Position numbers and translations under genes: made by a program. A stretch of DNA of 64,000 nt from Pseudomonas sp. CCI4.2. Its GTDB lineage: Bacteria > Pseudomonadota > Gammaproteobacteria > Pseudomonadales > Pseudomonadaceae. Under the pieces are notes generated by a model that was not told the DNA's origin, did no database searches, and saw only the letters and a list, made by a program, of their open reading frames with translations. Below are positions 26,420 through 35,479 of this stretch, one piece after another. The stretch is taken from contig NZ_CP133781.1 in NCBI RefSeq assembly GCF_034350045.1, positions 3,068,001 through 3,132,000 of the forward strand, in the 5' to 3' direction. Each line of letters starts with the position of its first letter. The stretch's first letter is position 1.

Positions 26420-29400
26420 ATGTTGCTCGATTCAATCTCCACTGCCGCCCCCTCCGTATCACTCCCCTATTTTCATGCCGAATCACTCAAGCAGCGATTC
26501 ACTCAAAATGTCGAGAATGCGCTTCTTGCCGAGCACATTGATGAAGCCGAGGCGCTATGGTTGCGAACCTTAGTGACACCTCCTTCCGACACCCAGGACT
26601 GGAATCCGCCGCGATTGGACGGTTTGAAAAAAAACGGAGGCTTGCCCGCTAACGTTGAGCTGGCTGCTGCGCTACAGATCAGTTATCGGTCGAGCGATAC
26701 CACGATTTTTCTCGATACCTTGCTGTATGGCTTGGAGCGCTTTGATGATCGAGAGCAACTGCTAGGTACGTTATTGCAACGTTTCGGTTCAAGAACCGAA
26801 GAAGTCCCCACGTTTGAAGATGTGCTAATCGAAACGCCGGTGTTCGAAAACAGAATGTTCAACATCATCGATCACCATGTGGAGAAAATCGAAGCGCTTG
26901 CCCAGCATTTAGAGCAGATCCCCTCTTTGCAAATGGTATTTCAATGTGGGCTGCAGCAGACACTCGCTGGCTCATTACCCGGTTTAGCGGGGGATCCTTC
27001 ATCCCATCTTTTACAGATTCTGGAGTCACCTGAGTCGCCAAAAGTGGACGGATTGGTTTCCGGCACACAAAGCCTTCTGGATGCAGCGCTGGATGATTAC
27101 AGTGGTATTGCATTACCGCTTGGCCGTGAGCGGCGTTTTATCGATTCGTTCGGTAAGACCCTCGATCAAGTCGGGGTGAAGTCGGTTCAGCTTGCCCTGT
27201 CCAATACCATCAAGGCAGTGCCAGCAACCTTTGAGACGCAACTCGGCAAATTCTGGTGGTCACCTGTTGGTCAGGGCCAGACGCGTCGCGAATATGTCGC
27301 TAACGCTTTCGCAGAAGCTTTTCGTCAGCACCTGTATGCACGACGGCATGATGGTTTTCTAGTTGCTCATGAATCCCGGCGAATTAGCACGCTCCTTGAC
27401 CCACAACTAAAACAGTGGGGCGATGGTGGTCCAATAACTGTCATGACGCTTGCGCTGTCGGACAATGCTCGACAACGGCCAAGGCTTGTCGGAGTTTTTG
27501 TGATTGCGTCAGTGGTGCCGTCACTCCCGGAACTGATTGTGTACACGGCTGGAAAAGGACTGCGCAGGTTCCGTAACCGGCTGGAATTAAGCGACCATTT
27601 CTCTACTCCCGAAGGCACCCTTGAGCTGCTTTGCCATCTGCCATTGAGCGATCATGCCTGGGTAACTTCAACGCCGTGGACGTTGCAATTTGACGATATG
27701 GAGGGCAATGACCCGTTTCTGAATGCGGTTGATTCAATCATGGCCCTGCAAAACAGTAATGTGCAGTTCGCGCTACAGCAGCCTCGACCAGAACGTAGCC
27801 GGATCGCTGTGATGATCGACGATGCATTGGACGTTCGCTATCTGGTCGATCAACGCCTGATCTGTCTGGGAGCTCGTCATCGGTGGCGCGAAGGAATAGC
27901 TACGTTCGATGAAACCTGGCTGAAATCGGCCGCTACTGGAATCCCCGCCACCGCTGCCTCCGGTAAAGGCAAAGGTGAGACCGTTCCACGTTCGCCCACC
28001 TGGACCGAGTTAACCCAGATTCTTGAAGACAACGCGCAGCGTATGTGGGAGGCGCAGCCTGATGTCGAGCGCTGTTCATTGGATGCGTTAAACCGGCAGT
28101 TGGCAGTGATCGGCGAAGGTCATCTGACGGCTAAAGAGGTCCGGGTACAGATTCCAGAGCAGTTGCCCGCCAAGACACAGGGCACCCTTGACCCAGCCCC
28201 GCAGTCGGTGGACTTAGTGACGCTGTTGCTCGAACGGGCCAGCGGATATCGCCAAATCGAGGTTCCGGCCGACAGTCAGATTTCAATCTTGACCGCGCCA
28301 CAGCAGGTCAATGTCCTGCGGTTGACACCCCAATTACTCAATCATGTGCTCAATAGCGCCCGCGCACAGTTGTCGGCCGCGTTGATGAACCAGACCCAAC
28401 AATTCTATACACGCCCCTTGCGTCGGAACGACAGTCAACTGTTTCCGGGTGCAATCTCCCGCGGTATTCGCAACGCCTTATTACGTATTGAACTGGACCT
28501 TGCCAGTCGCCTGAGCACCTTTAATGTTCAAGCCCGTGAAGCCTTCGAGCAGGTGCTGAACTATCCGACACGCAATTTGCGCCGTGTGTTCGGCGACAAG
28601 GCGGTCGAGGTTTACAGCCTGTGGTTAACCTATGACCCATCCAGCTCTGCCGTGCAAATGACCAACGTTTTTGCGCTACAGCAGCCCGGGCGCACGGACA
28701 GCACACTGTTGTTCTGGACACCATTTGAGGGGCTGAAAGTGGTCGAAAGCCTCGACATACTCCAGCAAGCGATCATTGCCCGCCTGAGAAATGGTGAACG
28801 GCGTGAGCATTGGCTGGCACTTTTTGCCGAGCCAGACAAAGCGCGCATCCGCAAATGCCTGGAGCGTACCGAAGCGATATCACTGTCAATCCAAACGCGC
28901 CAAATCGACGGTAATTTCATCGAGTACTTGCAAACCGTTGACTTGAACCGCCGAACACAGGGTGTAGTTCAGGCCTTTGAGTGGGCTTCTCGATGCCGGG
29001 TCGAGGCAAAACTCTTCGGTAACCTGGTCGCCGCCGCTCAAGCGGATGACTCTACTGCCTTGGCGCTGGACGTCATCTCAAGCAAGATTCAAAACGTCTT
29101 GTTTGAAGCTCGGATACCGGCTTGGATGAAAGCCGCTTCTGCGGAGTCGGTGGAGGAGTACGCCGACGTCCTCAGGCGTTACGCTCAGATCACCCTGTGG
29201 GAAAAGGACTTCTTGTTCGGTATTCCAGGCTTAAAAGGCTTCGCCCGCGAACAAGTCATCAAGCAATTACACCTCGACTTCCCGGATCACCCATTCGATC
29301 CAGACGATTTACAGATTACCCTCACGCGGTATGTGGGCTCGCCAACGGGTCTAGGACAGACACCCTCTTTTTTTCCCGCTGCGACCGATATCAAAACCCA

Positions 29401-31699
29401 AACACTGACCGAATTTGCCCTGAATCATTCTGCGGCCATTCAAGGGGCAACCTTGACCGTGGCCTCTGGAAAAGGCCGTACGGTCCCTGCGCAATTGACC
29501 CCCGCTTACCTTAAAGGATTGATCCGCACGTTAGACGTAGGCGCTCATTTTCAGAAGTTGCTGACGCAAAAACTCGACACTAAGGGACCGGAATACGCCA
29601 TTCGCAAAGGTCTTTTTGTCAAACAGTGGCCCGCGATGATGATTGAATTGGCCATGCAGAAAAAGCTCGAGGGCCCGCTCACGTCCAACGCTTACCAGTA
29701 CATCGAAGGCCTGATGGAAATGCCTGACACGCTTGCGCGGCAGGCGGTGCATGGTGAGGAAATTGTTTTGTGCCCGCTGCGCCTGATTGCCCAGGACGGT
29801 GCAATAGCAGACACGGTGCCCGGTTTTTATGTGATCTGCTCGAAAGACGCGGCTAAAGGTCCGGTGATTCTCTATTCGATTTTCAACCGGAATTTTTGCT
29901 TCAAGGAATACGTGACCCGCGAGAGCCTATTGCAGGACATTCGCCGCTCAAGCGCGTTGCAATCCCAGCTGATGCAGCGTGTTTCGGATGAGGTGAGAAC
30001 GCGTTATGGGCATCACAGCTTTCATCTGCCGCCCCTATGGAGTGTCGATTTCTACGTGGACTACCCGATGTTTTCGCTGGGTCCGGTCACCCTGAGCTAC
30101 GAACCCATACCCGGCAACCTTCTAACGTATCTGTTTGAAGACACCTTGAATGTGCTCAAGCAGATGGCCCAACAACAAACGGTAACCACCGCCCAGGCCG
30201 ACTGGGAATCGTTCACCTATCTGATGACGCTCGGCGCCGAACAGATGCTGATTTTCATGCCCGGCGAACTGGGTGTGCTAATAGCTGCCTGGCAAGGTGT
30301 GTTGATGTTGCAGTCATCCGCTGAGTCAGCCGTGGGCAGTAATTGGGGTCGGGCGTTGGGGGAGTTCACTGTCGCCTTGTCGATTTTTGCCATGGCGAAA
30401 CAGTCCGCCGCAGAGACGTCGAACTTTGAACCTGTCGTTCCCATTCGGTTAAGCAAGCTAATGTCTCGTCCCGAGTATTCATGGCAAAACACCCAACTGC
30501 CTTCGGAAGTAAAACGGCGGTTACAGACGTTCGAGGTGTCAGATATCACCCTGGGTAATCTGCTGAAGGATGAGCTTTACAACCTCTATCAGGCGCCACT
30601 GACTCAAAAAAATTACGCCGCTGTGGCAGGCAAGGTTTATGAAGTCCGGCGGGAAAATGAACGCTGGAACATTATCAGTGGTGACAAAGTCGGTCCAAAT
30701 CTTCGGCTCAATCAGCACCAGCAATGGGAGCTCAATGTCCATTGGGGGCTGAAGGGTGGAGGAGGCGCTGTTACCCGCTTATCCTCTGCAGCGGAACTCG
30801 CGGTTGGCGACGTCGAACATGCGATCAATCTAGAGTTTTCCGTTTTGGCCACCGGGATGCCTCAAATACGGCAGTTGTATCGGGCGCGCGCACGACAGAT
30901 CGGGCGCGCTCATTTGCAAGCTAAACGCTACATTGAGACGTGTATGGATAACCTGAACGCGCTTGAATCCGGTGGTCTGCTGCATCCGAAGGTCAATCAA
31001 ATCATTACTGCTTTTTTTGGTATTCAGAACACCAGTGCAGAACTGTTAGGTTCAATCAGGCAATCAGTGACCGGGTTGTTTAATTCAGTAATGGACCCAT
31101 CGTTGGCCTCTTACTCATCCCCCCGATATGTTATCGGGTTAAACCGGGCCGGGTATGAAACCACGGTGGCATTTACGCTCAAGGAAGACCCTCTTCTGCG
31201 TATTTTCCTGACTGAGCGCTTTTTTCAGTCGTCGTTTTACCATCTCAAGGTCCCGCTCGCCGGGAGTGCCAGCTTCAACGCAACCGCTCATGCCCGATCC
31301 GCGTCGGTGATCCATGAGGTCTCTCACTTGAGCAACAATACGTTCGATATTGCCTATGTAGAGTCATCCGCGCCTTTTCTTGACCTGATGGCCGACGATT
31401 CGCCTGGCATGGTTCAGCTCAAGTCCGATGTGGAAGAAATGCAGCTCCGTTTCCTGTCCCATCGCACGCCCATTGAGCAACTGTTCAAGCGGTTTAAAAA
31501 CGGCCGATGGGAAGACCTCAGTGATGACCCTGCGGAAGGCAAGTCTTTCGTTTTAGGCGTGACGGGTAAGTCAACGCTGGCAGAGGCTCGTCTTGAGTTT
31601 CTGGCCAACGCCGAAATGCGAGGGGAGATTTTGCTCAATAATGCTGACTCGTTAACCCTGCTGGTCATGTTGCTGGGTCGACACAATTTTGTTCCCTGA
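26420..31699 (+). CDS. Giant toxin-like protein (1759 aa) with C-terminal aspzincin metallopeptidase motif
   Basis: The N-terminal and central parts (for example residues 400-900, 1100-1260) resemble the large dermonecrotic-toxin-type proteins with a DUF6543-like region common in Pseudomonas, as I recall them. Two related-looking blocks recur, near 290-420 and 1115-1210. A hydrophobic stretch lies near 1270-1300 (MLIFMPGELGVLIAAWQGVLML). Near the end is HEVSH (His1632, Glu1633, His1636) followed by TFDIAY (Thr1641, Asp1643, Tyr1646). This is the HExxH plus TxDxxY signature of aspzincins (M35, as in fungal Lys-specific endopeptidases). Upstream helices with KRYIETCM and ITAFFGIQ match that fold. 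No signal peptide, no secretion or immunity partner is adjacent. Function as a secreted toxin is inference. Confidence 0.8.
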   Translation: MLLDSISTAAPSVSLPYFHAESLKQRFTQNVENALLAEHIDEAEALWLRTLVTPPSDTQDWNPPRLDGLKKNGGLPANVELAAALQISYRSSDTTIFLDTLLYGLERFDDREQLLGTLLQRFGSRTEEVPTFEDVLIETPVFENRMFNIIDHHVEKIEALAQHLEQIPSLQMVFQCGLQQTLAGSLPGLAGDPSSHLLQILESPESPKVDGLVSGTQSLLDAALDDYSGIALPLGRERRFIDSFGKTLDQVGVKSVQLALSNTIKAVPATFETQLGKFWWSPVGQGQTRREYVANAFAEAFRQHLYARRHDGFLVAHESRRISTLLDPQLKQWGDGGPITVMTLALSDNARQRPRLVGVFVIASVVPSLPELIVYTAGKGLRRFRNRLELSDHFSTPEGTLELLCHLPLSDHAWVTSTPWTLQFDDMEGNDPFLNAVDSIMALQNSNVQFALQQPRPERSRIAVMIDDALDVRYLVDQRLICLGARHRWREGIATFDETWLKSAATGIPATAASGKGKGETVPRSPTWTELTQILEDNAQRMWEAQPDVERCSLDALNRQLAVIGEGHLTAKEVRVQIPEQLPAKTQGTLDPAPQSVDLVTLLLERASGYRQIEVPADSQISILTAPQQVNVLRLTPQLLNHVLNSARAQLSAALMNQTQQFYTRPLRRNDSQLFPGAISRGIRNALLRIELDLASRLSTFNVQAREAFEQVLNYPTRNLRRVFGDKAVEVYSLWLTYDPSSSAVQMTNVFALQQPGRTDSTLLFWTPFEGLKVVESLDILQQAIIARLRNGERREHWLALFAEPDKARIRKCLERTEAISLSIQTRQIDGNFIEYLQTVDLNRRTQGVVQAFEWASRCRVEAKLFGNLVAAAQADDSTALALDVISSKIQNVLFEARIPAWMKAASAESVEEYADVLRRYAQITLWEKDFLFGIPGLKGFAREQVIKQLHLDFPDHPFDPDDLQITLTRYVGSPTGLGQTPSFFPAATDIKTQTLTEFALNHSAAIQGATLTVASGKGRTVPAQLTPAYLKGLIRTLDVGAHFQKLLTQKLDTKGPEYAIRKGLFVKQWPAMMIELAMQKKLEGPLTSNAYQYIEGLMEMPDTLARQAVHGEEIVLCPLRLIAQDGAIADTVPGFYVICSKDAAKGPVILYSIFNRNFCFKEYVTRESLLQDIRRSSALQSQLMQRVSDEVRTRYGHHSFHLPPLWSVDFYVDYPMFSLGPVTLSYEPIPGNLLTYLFEDTLNVLKQMAQQQTVTTAQADWESFTYLMTLGAEQMLIFMPGELGVLIAAWQGVLMLQSSAESAVGSNWGRALGEFTVALSIFAMAKQSAAETSNFEPVVPIRLSKLMSRPEYSWQNTQLPSEVKRRLQTFEVSDITLGNLLKDELYNLYQAPLTQKNYAAVAGKVYEVRRENERWNIISGDKVGPNLRLNQHQQWELNVHWGLKGGGGAVTRLSSAAELAVGDVEHAINLEFSVLATGMPQIRQLYRARARQIGRAHLQAKRYIETCMDNLNALESGGLLHPKVNQIITAFFGIQNTSAELLGSIRQSVTGLFNSVMDPSLASYSSPRYVIGLNRAGYETTVAFTLKEDPLLRIFLTERFFQSSFYHLKVPLAGSASFNATAHARSASVIHEVSHLSNNTFDIAYVESSAPFLDLMADDSPGMVQLKSDVEEMQLRFLSHRTPIEQLFKRFKNGRWEDLSDDPAEGKSFVLGVTGKSTLAEARLEFLANAEMRGEILLNNADSLTLLVMLLGRHNFVP

Positions 31700-31738
31700 A
31701 GTGCGTGCCTGGCAACGAATGAACCGCCCCTGAAACAA

Positions 31739-31758
31739 GAGCCGCCTTGAAGCGGCTC
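31739..31758. terminator. Hairpin between convergent genes
   Basis: GAGCCGC (31739-31745) pairs with GCGGCTC (31752-31758). On the minus strand it is followed by TTGTTTC, so it more likely ends the acyl-CoA dehydrogenase transcript than the giant gene. Confidence 0.6.
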
Positions 31759-31771
31759 GACTGGCTAGCGT

Positions 31772-32923
31772 TCAGAGCGCGTAGTGACGCAACTCACGGG
31801 CAATCACCAGGCGCTGGATTTCGCTGGAGCCCTCGTAGATCTGCGTGATCCGTGCGTCCCGGTAATAGCGCTCCACCGGGTAGTCTTCCAGATAGCCATA
31901 ACCGCCATGGATCTGCACAGCGTTGGAACAGACTTTTTCGGCCATTTCCGAGGCAAACAGCTTGGCCTGGGAGGCTTCTGACAAACAGGGTTTCCCCGCG
32001 CTGCGCAGGCGTGCTGCATGCAAAATCAGCAAGCGTGAAGCGTTTAATTGGGTGTGCATGTCGGCAAGCATATTAGCGATGCTTTGATGCTCGATGATCG
32101 GCTTGTCGAACTGCACTCGTTCGCGGGCATAGGCCAGCGCGGCTTCAAACGCGGCACGGGCGATACCCAATGCTTGGGCAGCGATGCCAATGCGCCCGCC
32201 TTCAAGGTTGGACAGAGCGATGTTCAGTCCTTTACCACGCTCGCCGAGCAAATTGGCGGCGGGAATACGGCAATCATTCAACGTGACGGCGCAGGTGTCG
32301 GACGCGCGAATGCCCATTTTATGTTCGGTACGATCAACGATAAATCCGGCGGTGTCGGTGGGCACCAAAAACGCTGACAGGCCTTTCTTGCCCAGCTCGG
32401 GGTCCGTCACCGCAAAGACAATGGCCAGTTTGGCGCGTTTGCCGTTGCTGACGAACTGTTTGGCGCCGTTGATGATCCACTGACCGTCATGCAGCTCGGC
32501 GCGGGTGCGCAGGTTATGCGCTTCAGAGCCGGCTTGCGGTTCGGTCAGGCAAAAACAACCAATCGCCTGACCGCTGGCCAATGCGGGCAGCCATGTTTGT
32601 TTTTGAGCGTCGGTGCCGTAGTTGAGCACCGGGCCACAGCCCACGGAATTGTGGATACTCATCAGCGCACCGGTGGCGCCATCGCCTGCGGAGATTTCCT
32701 CTACCGCCAGCGCATAGGCCACGTAACCGACATAGGTGCCGCCCCATGCTTCGGGGACTACCATACCGAGCAAACCCAATTCACCCAGGGTGGCGACCAA
32801 TTTATCGTCGATCCAGCCGGCTTTCTCCCACGCCTGGGCGTGGGGCGCGATTTCATTGCGGGCAAAGTCGCGCGCCATGTCGCGGATCATTACTTGCTCA
32901 TCGGTCAGTTCAAGATCGTGCAT
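31772..32923 (-). CDS. Acyl-CoA dehydrogenase (isobutyryl-CoA/short-branched-chain type)
   Basis: FAD flavoprotein oxidising an acyl-CoA to the 2,3-enoyl-CoA and passing electrons to ETF. 383 residues with the ACAD signatures [31 protein letters not shown] and [24 protein letters not shown], with the probable catalytic Glu in the last. Its partner four bases upstream is a 3-hydroxyisobutyryl-CoA hydrolase, which points to valine degradation, where isobutyryl-CoA is the substrate. Chain specificity is inferred from the neighbour. Confidence 0.9.
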   Translation of the reverse strand: MHDLELTDEQVMIRDMARDFARNEIAPHAQAWEKAGWIDDKLVATLGELGLLGMVVPEAWGGTYVGYVAYALAVEEISAGDGATGALMSIHNSVGCGPVLNYGTDAQKQTWLPALASGQAIGCFCLTEPQAGSEAHNLRTRAELHDGQWIINGAKQFVSNGKRAKLAIVFAVTDPELGKKGLSAFLVPTDTAGFIVDRTEHKMGIRASDTCAVTLNDCRIPAANLLGERGKGLNIALSNLEGGRIGIAAQALGIARAAFEAALAYARERVQFDKPIIEHQSIANMLADMHTQLNASRLLILHAARLRSAGKPCLSEASQAKLFASEMAEKVCSNAVQIHGGYGYLEDYPVERYYRDARITQIYEGSSEIQRLVIARELRHYAL

Positions 32924-32927
32924 GGCA

Positions 32928-34031
32928 TCAGTCCTCTTGGCCGATGAAGAAACGTTCGACGTGCTTGGCAGTGAGTGCCCGCAAGGTGGGCGGGTTCCAC
33001 TTCGGTTGGTTGTCTTTGTCGATGATCATTGCGCGCACACCCTCAATCAGATCGCCATGTTCGAACCACAGGCGGTCCACGTGCAGTTCCATCTCAAAAC
33101 ACGCTTCAAGCGGCAAGCGACGACCGCGCCTGAGCATTGCCAGCGTCACCGACATCGCCAAGGGCGAACGGCTTTCCATCACATTGGCGGTACGCAGGGC
33201 CCATTCGTGACTGTCGGCGACCGTGACTGCGCGCAATTGCTCAATGATGCTTGGAACATCGGGCAGACCAAAAAAGTGATCAATGACCGGGCGCAGCTTT
33301 TGCAATGGCGCATCGGGTAACTGCTGCACGCCGATTTTTGTCAGCAGGTTTTGCAGGTCTTTAAGCGCGTTGTCATTCCACGACAGGCTGTCCAATGCCT
33401 TGTCCAACTGCGCCAATGAGTCGCTGTTTACGTGCCAGTCGGCCAGGCCGCAATACAGCGCATCTGCTGCGCTGATTTGCACGCCGGTGACGCCGAGGTA
33501 AATGCCCAACTCACCGAGTAAGCGGGGGAGAAAATAACTGCCGCCCACGTCCGGGAAATATCCGATCGCCACTTCCGGCATCGCCAATCGGCTGCGCTCG
33601 GTGACCACGCGCAGATCGGCGCCCTGGGCCAGGCCCATGCCGCCGCCCAGAACATAACCGTCCATCAGCGCAAGCACCGGTTTGCGGTAATGATGAAGCG
33701 TCAGGTCGAGGGCGTACTCTTCGAAGAAGAAGTCCAGATGAACCGTCAGGCCGTTTTTAAAACTGTCGTACAGCGAACGAATATCGCCGCCTGCGCAAAA
33801 TGCTTTGTCGCCGCTGCCACGCAATACCACGGCGACTATCTCGTCGTCGTGTGCCCATAGATCAAGCTGCACTTGCAGCGTACGCACCATGTCCAGGTTG
33901 ATGGCATTCAAGCCTGCGGGGCGATTGAGGGTTAAATGACCGATATGATTGCGCACGCTGATCAATACCGCGTCGGGGTCGCGGCCAGCGTCTGCATCTT
34001 GAATTCGAGGAAATAAAATCTCACTGCTCAT
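32928..34031 (-). CDS. 3-hydroxyisobutyryl-CoA hydrolase (enoyl-CoA hydratase/isomerase family)
   Basis: 367 residues, the HIBCH-type length with a C-terminal extension beyond plain enoyl-CoA hydratases (about 260). Oxyanion and active-site motifs are [28 protein letters not shown] and [21 protein letters not shown] with the catalytic Glu and Asp typical of HIBYL-CoA hydrolases. It releases free 3-hydroxyisobutyrate in valine catabolism. It leads a two-gene operon; the acyl-CoA dehydrogenase follows after four bases. An enoyl-CoA hydratase role is the less likely alternative. Confidence 0.88.
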   Translation of the reverse strand: MSSEILFPRIQDADAGRDPDAVLISVRNHIGHLTLNRPAGLNAINLDMVRTLQVQLDLWAHDDEIVAVVLRGSGDKAFCAGGDIRSLYDSFKNGLTVHLDFFFEEYALDLTLHHYRKPVLALMDGYVLGGGMGLAQGADLRVVTERSRLAMPEVAIGYFPDVGGSYFLPRLLGELGIYLGVTGVQISAADALYCGLADWHVNSDSLAQLDKALDSLSWNDNALKDLQNLLTKIGVQQLPDAPLQKLRPVIDHFFGLPDVPSIIEQLRAVTVADSHEWALRTANVMESRSPLAMSVTLAMLRRGRRLPLEACFEMELHVDRLWFEHGDLIEGVRAMIIDKDNQPKWNPPTLRALTAKHVERFFIGQED

Positions 34032-34102
34032 TCACTGTTTCCCTGCATCTTTATTGTTCTGGTTCTCGTTTGGCGCGAGAAATACCTGCCGGATCCTACC
34101 AG

Positions 34103-34114
34103 TGCAAATTTGCA
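34103..34114. promoter_or_regulatory. Perfect 12-bp palindrome upstream of the valine-type operon
   Basis: TGCAAATTTGCA lies 72 bases before the hydrolase start in the 191-base gap between it and the TetR gene, which also points the same way. It could be an operator. No regulator can be assigned. Confidence 0.3.
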
Positions 34115-34222
34115 AAATACAATCGGGAATGATGCAGCGTGGGTGCGCGTTTTTGCTTGGGCGGCCTTTCACACGGTTTGCATTTAATGTGCGAGCAGAC
34201 CGTTTTCGAGCCGCAGATCAGC

Positions 34223-34804
34223 TCAACGCAACAGGTTATCAAACAGAATATGGATGAGGTTCTTCAGGGGGTCGGTGCTGCGTTGGGCCTTGCCTAGCAG
34301 CACGGCTCCCTGCAACGAAGACACGATAAATAACGCGGTTTTTTCGCACTCGAACCCCTCATGCAACTCCCCCGCAGCCACTGCTTGCTTGAGGCAGTCA
34401 GCGATGTTGTCCTGCAACGACGAGAATATTTCCACCAGTCGATTACGGATGATGTCGCTGTGTTCACTGGCTTCGGCGGCAAGGTTGCCGTACAGGCAGC
34501 CAATGTTAAGGCAGCCGTTTTCCAGGGTTTGCTGATGAAAATCGAAATAACTGCGTAACCGTGCCAATGGCGATAGCGAGGCGTTATGCAAGGTTTCATC
34601 AAGCACCGAGTTTGTGTTCACGGCGTAGAGGTCGAGAATTTCCAGACCAAACAGTTCCTTGGAAATGAAGTGATTGGTAAATGAACCCTGAGGCACGCCT
34701 GCCGCTTGCACAATGTCTCGCACGCTGGCGCCTGCGAACCCACGTTCATGCACGACCTTAAGGCCTTCGGTCAGTATTTTGTCGCGGTGTGATGGTTTAG
34801 CCAT
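34223..34804 (-). CDS. TetR-family transcriptional regulator (paralogue of 42691-43272)
   Basis: 193 residues with an N-terminal helix-turn-helix (residues about 8-55, RDKILTEGLKVVHERGFAGA, then SFTNHFISKELFGLEILDLY). The C-terminal ligand domain has Cys residues in NGCLNIGCLYGNLAAEAS. It is the same length as, and clearly related to, the TetR gene at 42691. The ligand is unknown. The conserved GCL region resembles that of regulators sensing reactive electrophiles (NemR-like), which is an inference. Confidence 0.88.
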   Translation of the reverse strand: MAKPSHRDKILTEGLKVVHERGFAGASVRDIVQAAGVPQGSFTNHFISKELFGLEILDLYAVNTNSVLDETLHNASLSPLARLRSYFDFHQQTLENGCLNIGCLYGNLAAEASEHSDIIRNRLVEIFSSLQDNIADCLKQAVAAGELHEGFECEKTALFIVSSLQGAVLLGKAQRSTDPLKNLIHILFDNLLR

Positions 34805-34836
34805 GGCTCGATAATCTGCTCATACACAGTTGAAAT

Positions 34837-35407
34837 CTATTTATCCGCTGAGGCGGCCAACAGGTTGTCTTTCAAGAAGTCGATCAACGCCCTTAGTTTA
34901 GGCGAAGCGTGGCGACTTGACGGCCATAACATCCAAAGCGCTCCGCTGTGAACAACGAAATCTTCCAGTACCAGTTGCAGTTCACCCCGACTTAACGAGT
35001 CGCGGACTACCAAATCTGCAATGCAGGCGATTCCCATGCCTTGCAACGCCAAATAGTGTTGGGATTCGGTGGTCGAGCAGATGGCTGTTTTCGTCAAACG
35101 TGGTATCGGCGACGCATCGGGTGTCTGGAGCGGCCAGTGCTCGATCTTACCCGTCGCCGGAAATTTGTGCAGCAGACAGGCGTGATTCGCCAAGTCGCGG
35201 GGATGTTGCGGGACGCCGCGTTGGTTGAGGTACCCAGGGGAGGCAACCAACACCAGGCGAAACGTGCCCACCTGGTGCGATATCAGCCGGTCGCGCGACA
35301 CTTTTACCTACGGCTGAAGCGGAAGTATCGAGTAACTTGGCGGCTTCGGTAAAACTGGGTGTTTCCGCGACCTGCACGAAAATACTGATGCCGCTCAGAC
35401 TGTCCAT
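34837..35407 (-). pseudogene. LysR-family regulator, internally deleted and out of frame
   Basis: From ATG 35407 the frame gives a LysR helix-turn-helix start (MDSLSGISIFVQVAETPSFT, then AAKLLDTSASAVGKSVAR). Near 35295 the homology jumps, in another frame, to the effector-domain part SRDRLISHQVGTFRLVLVASPG, which continues to a normal LysR C-terminus at 34837. The whole remnant is 571 bases, whereas an intact gene needs about 900, so roughly 330-375 bases of the middle are missing and the frame is broken. No functional regulator can be made as one chain. Confidence 0.85.
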
Positions 35408-35432
35408 TCCGTTCCTGATCTAGGGGTGGGCG

Positions 35433-35472
35433 ACCCTCTGTAGGAGCCAACTTGTTGGCTCCTACAGAGGGT
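35433..35472. repeat. Near-perfect 40-bp palindrome
   Basis: Two arms of 19 bases (35433-35451 and 35454-35472), built from CTGTAGGAGCCAAC and its inverse, are separated by TT. They carry the CCAAC/GTTGG core of the window's REP modules. It lies seven bases before the egtBD stop codon on the opposite side and could also stop transcription. Confidence 0.85.
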
Positions 35473-35479
35473 TGAGCGT

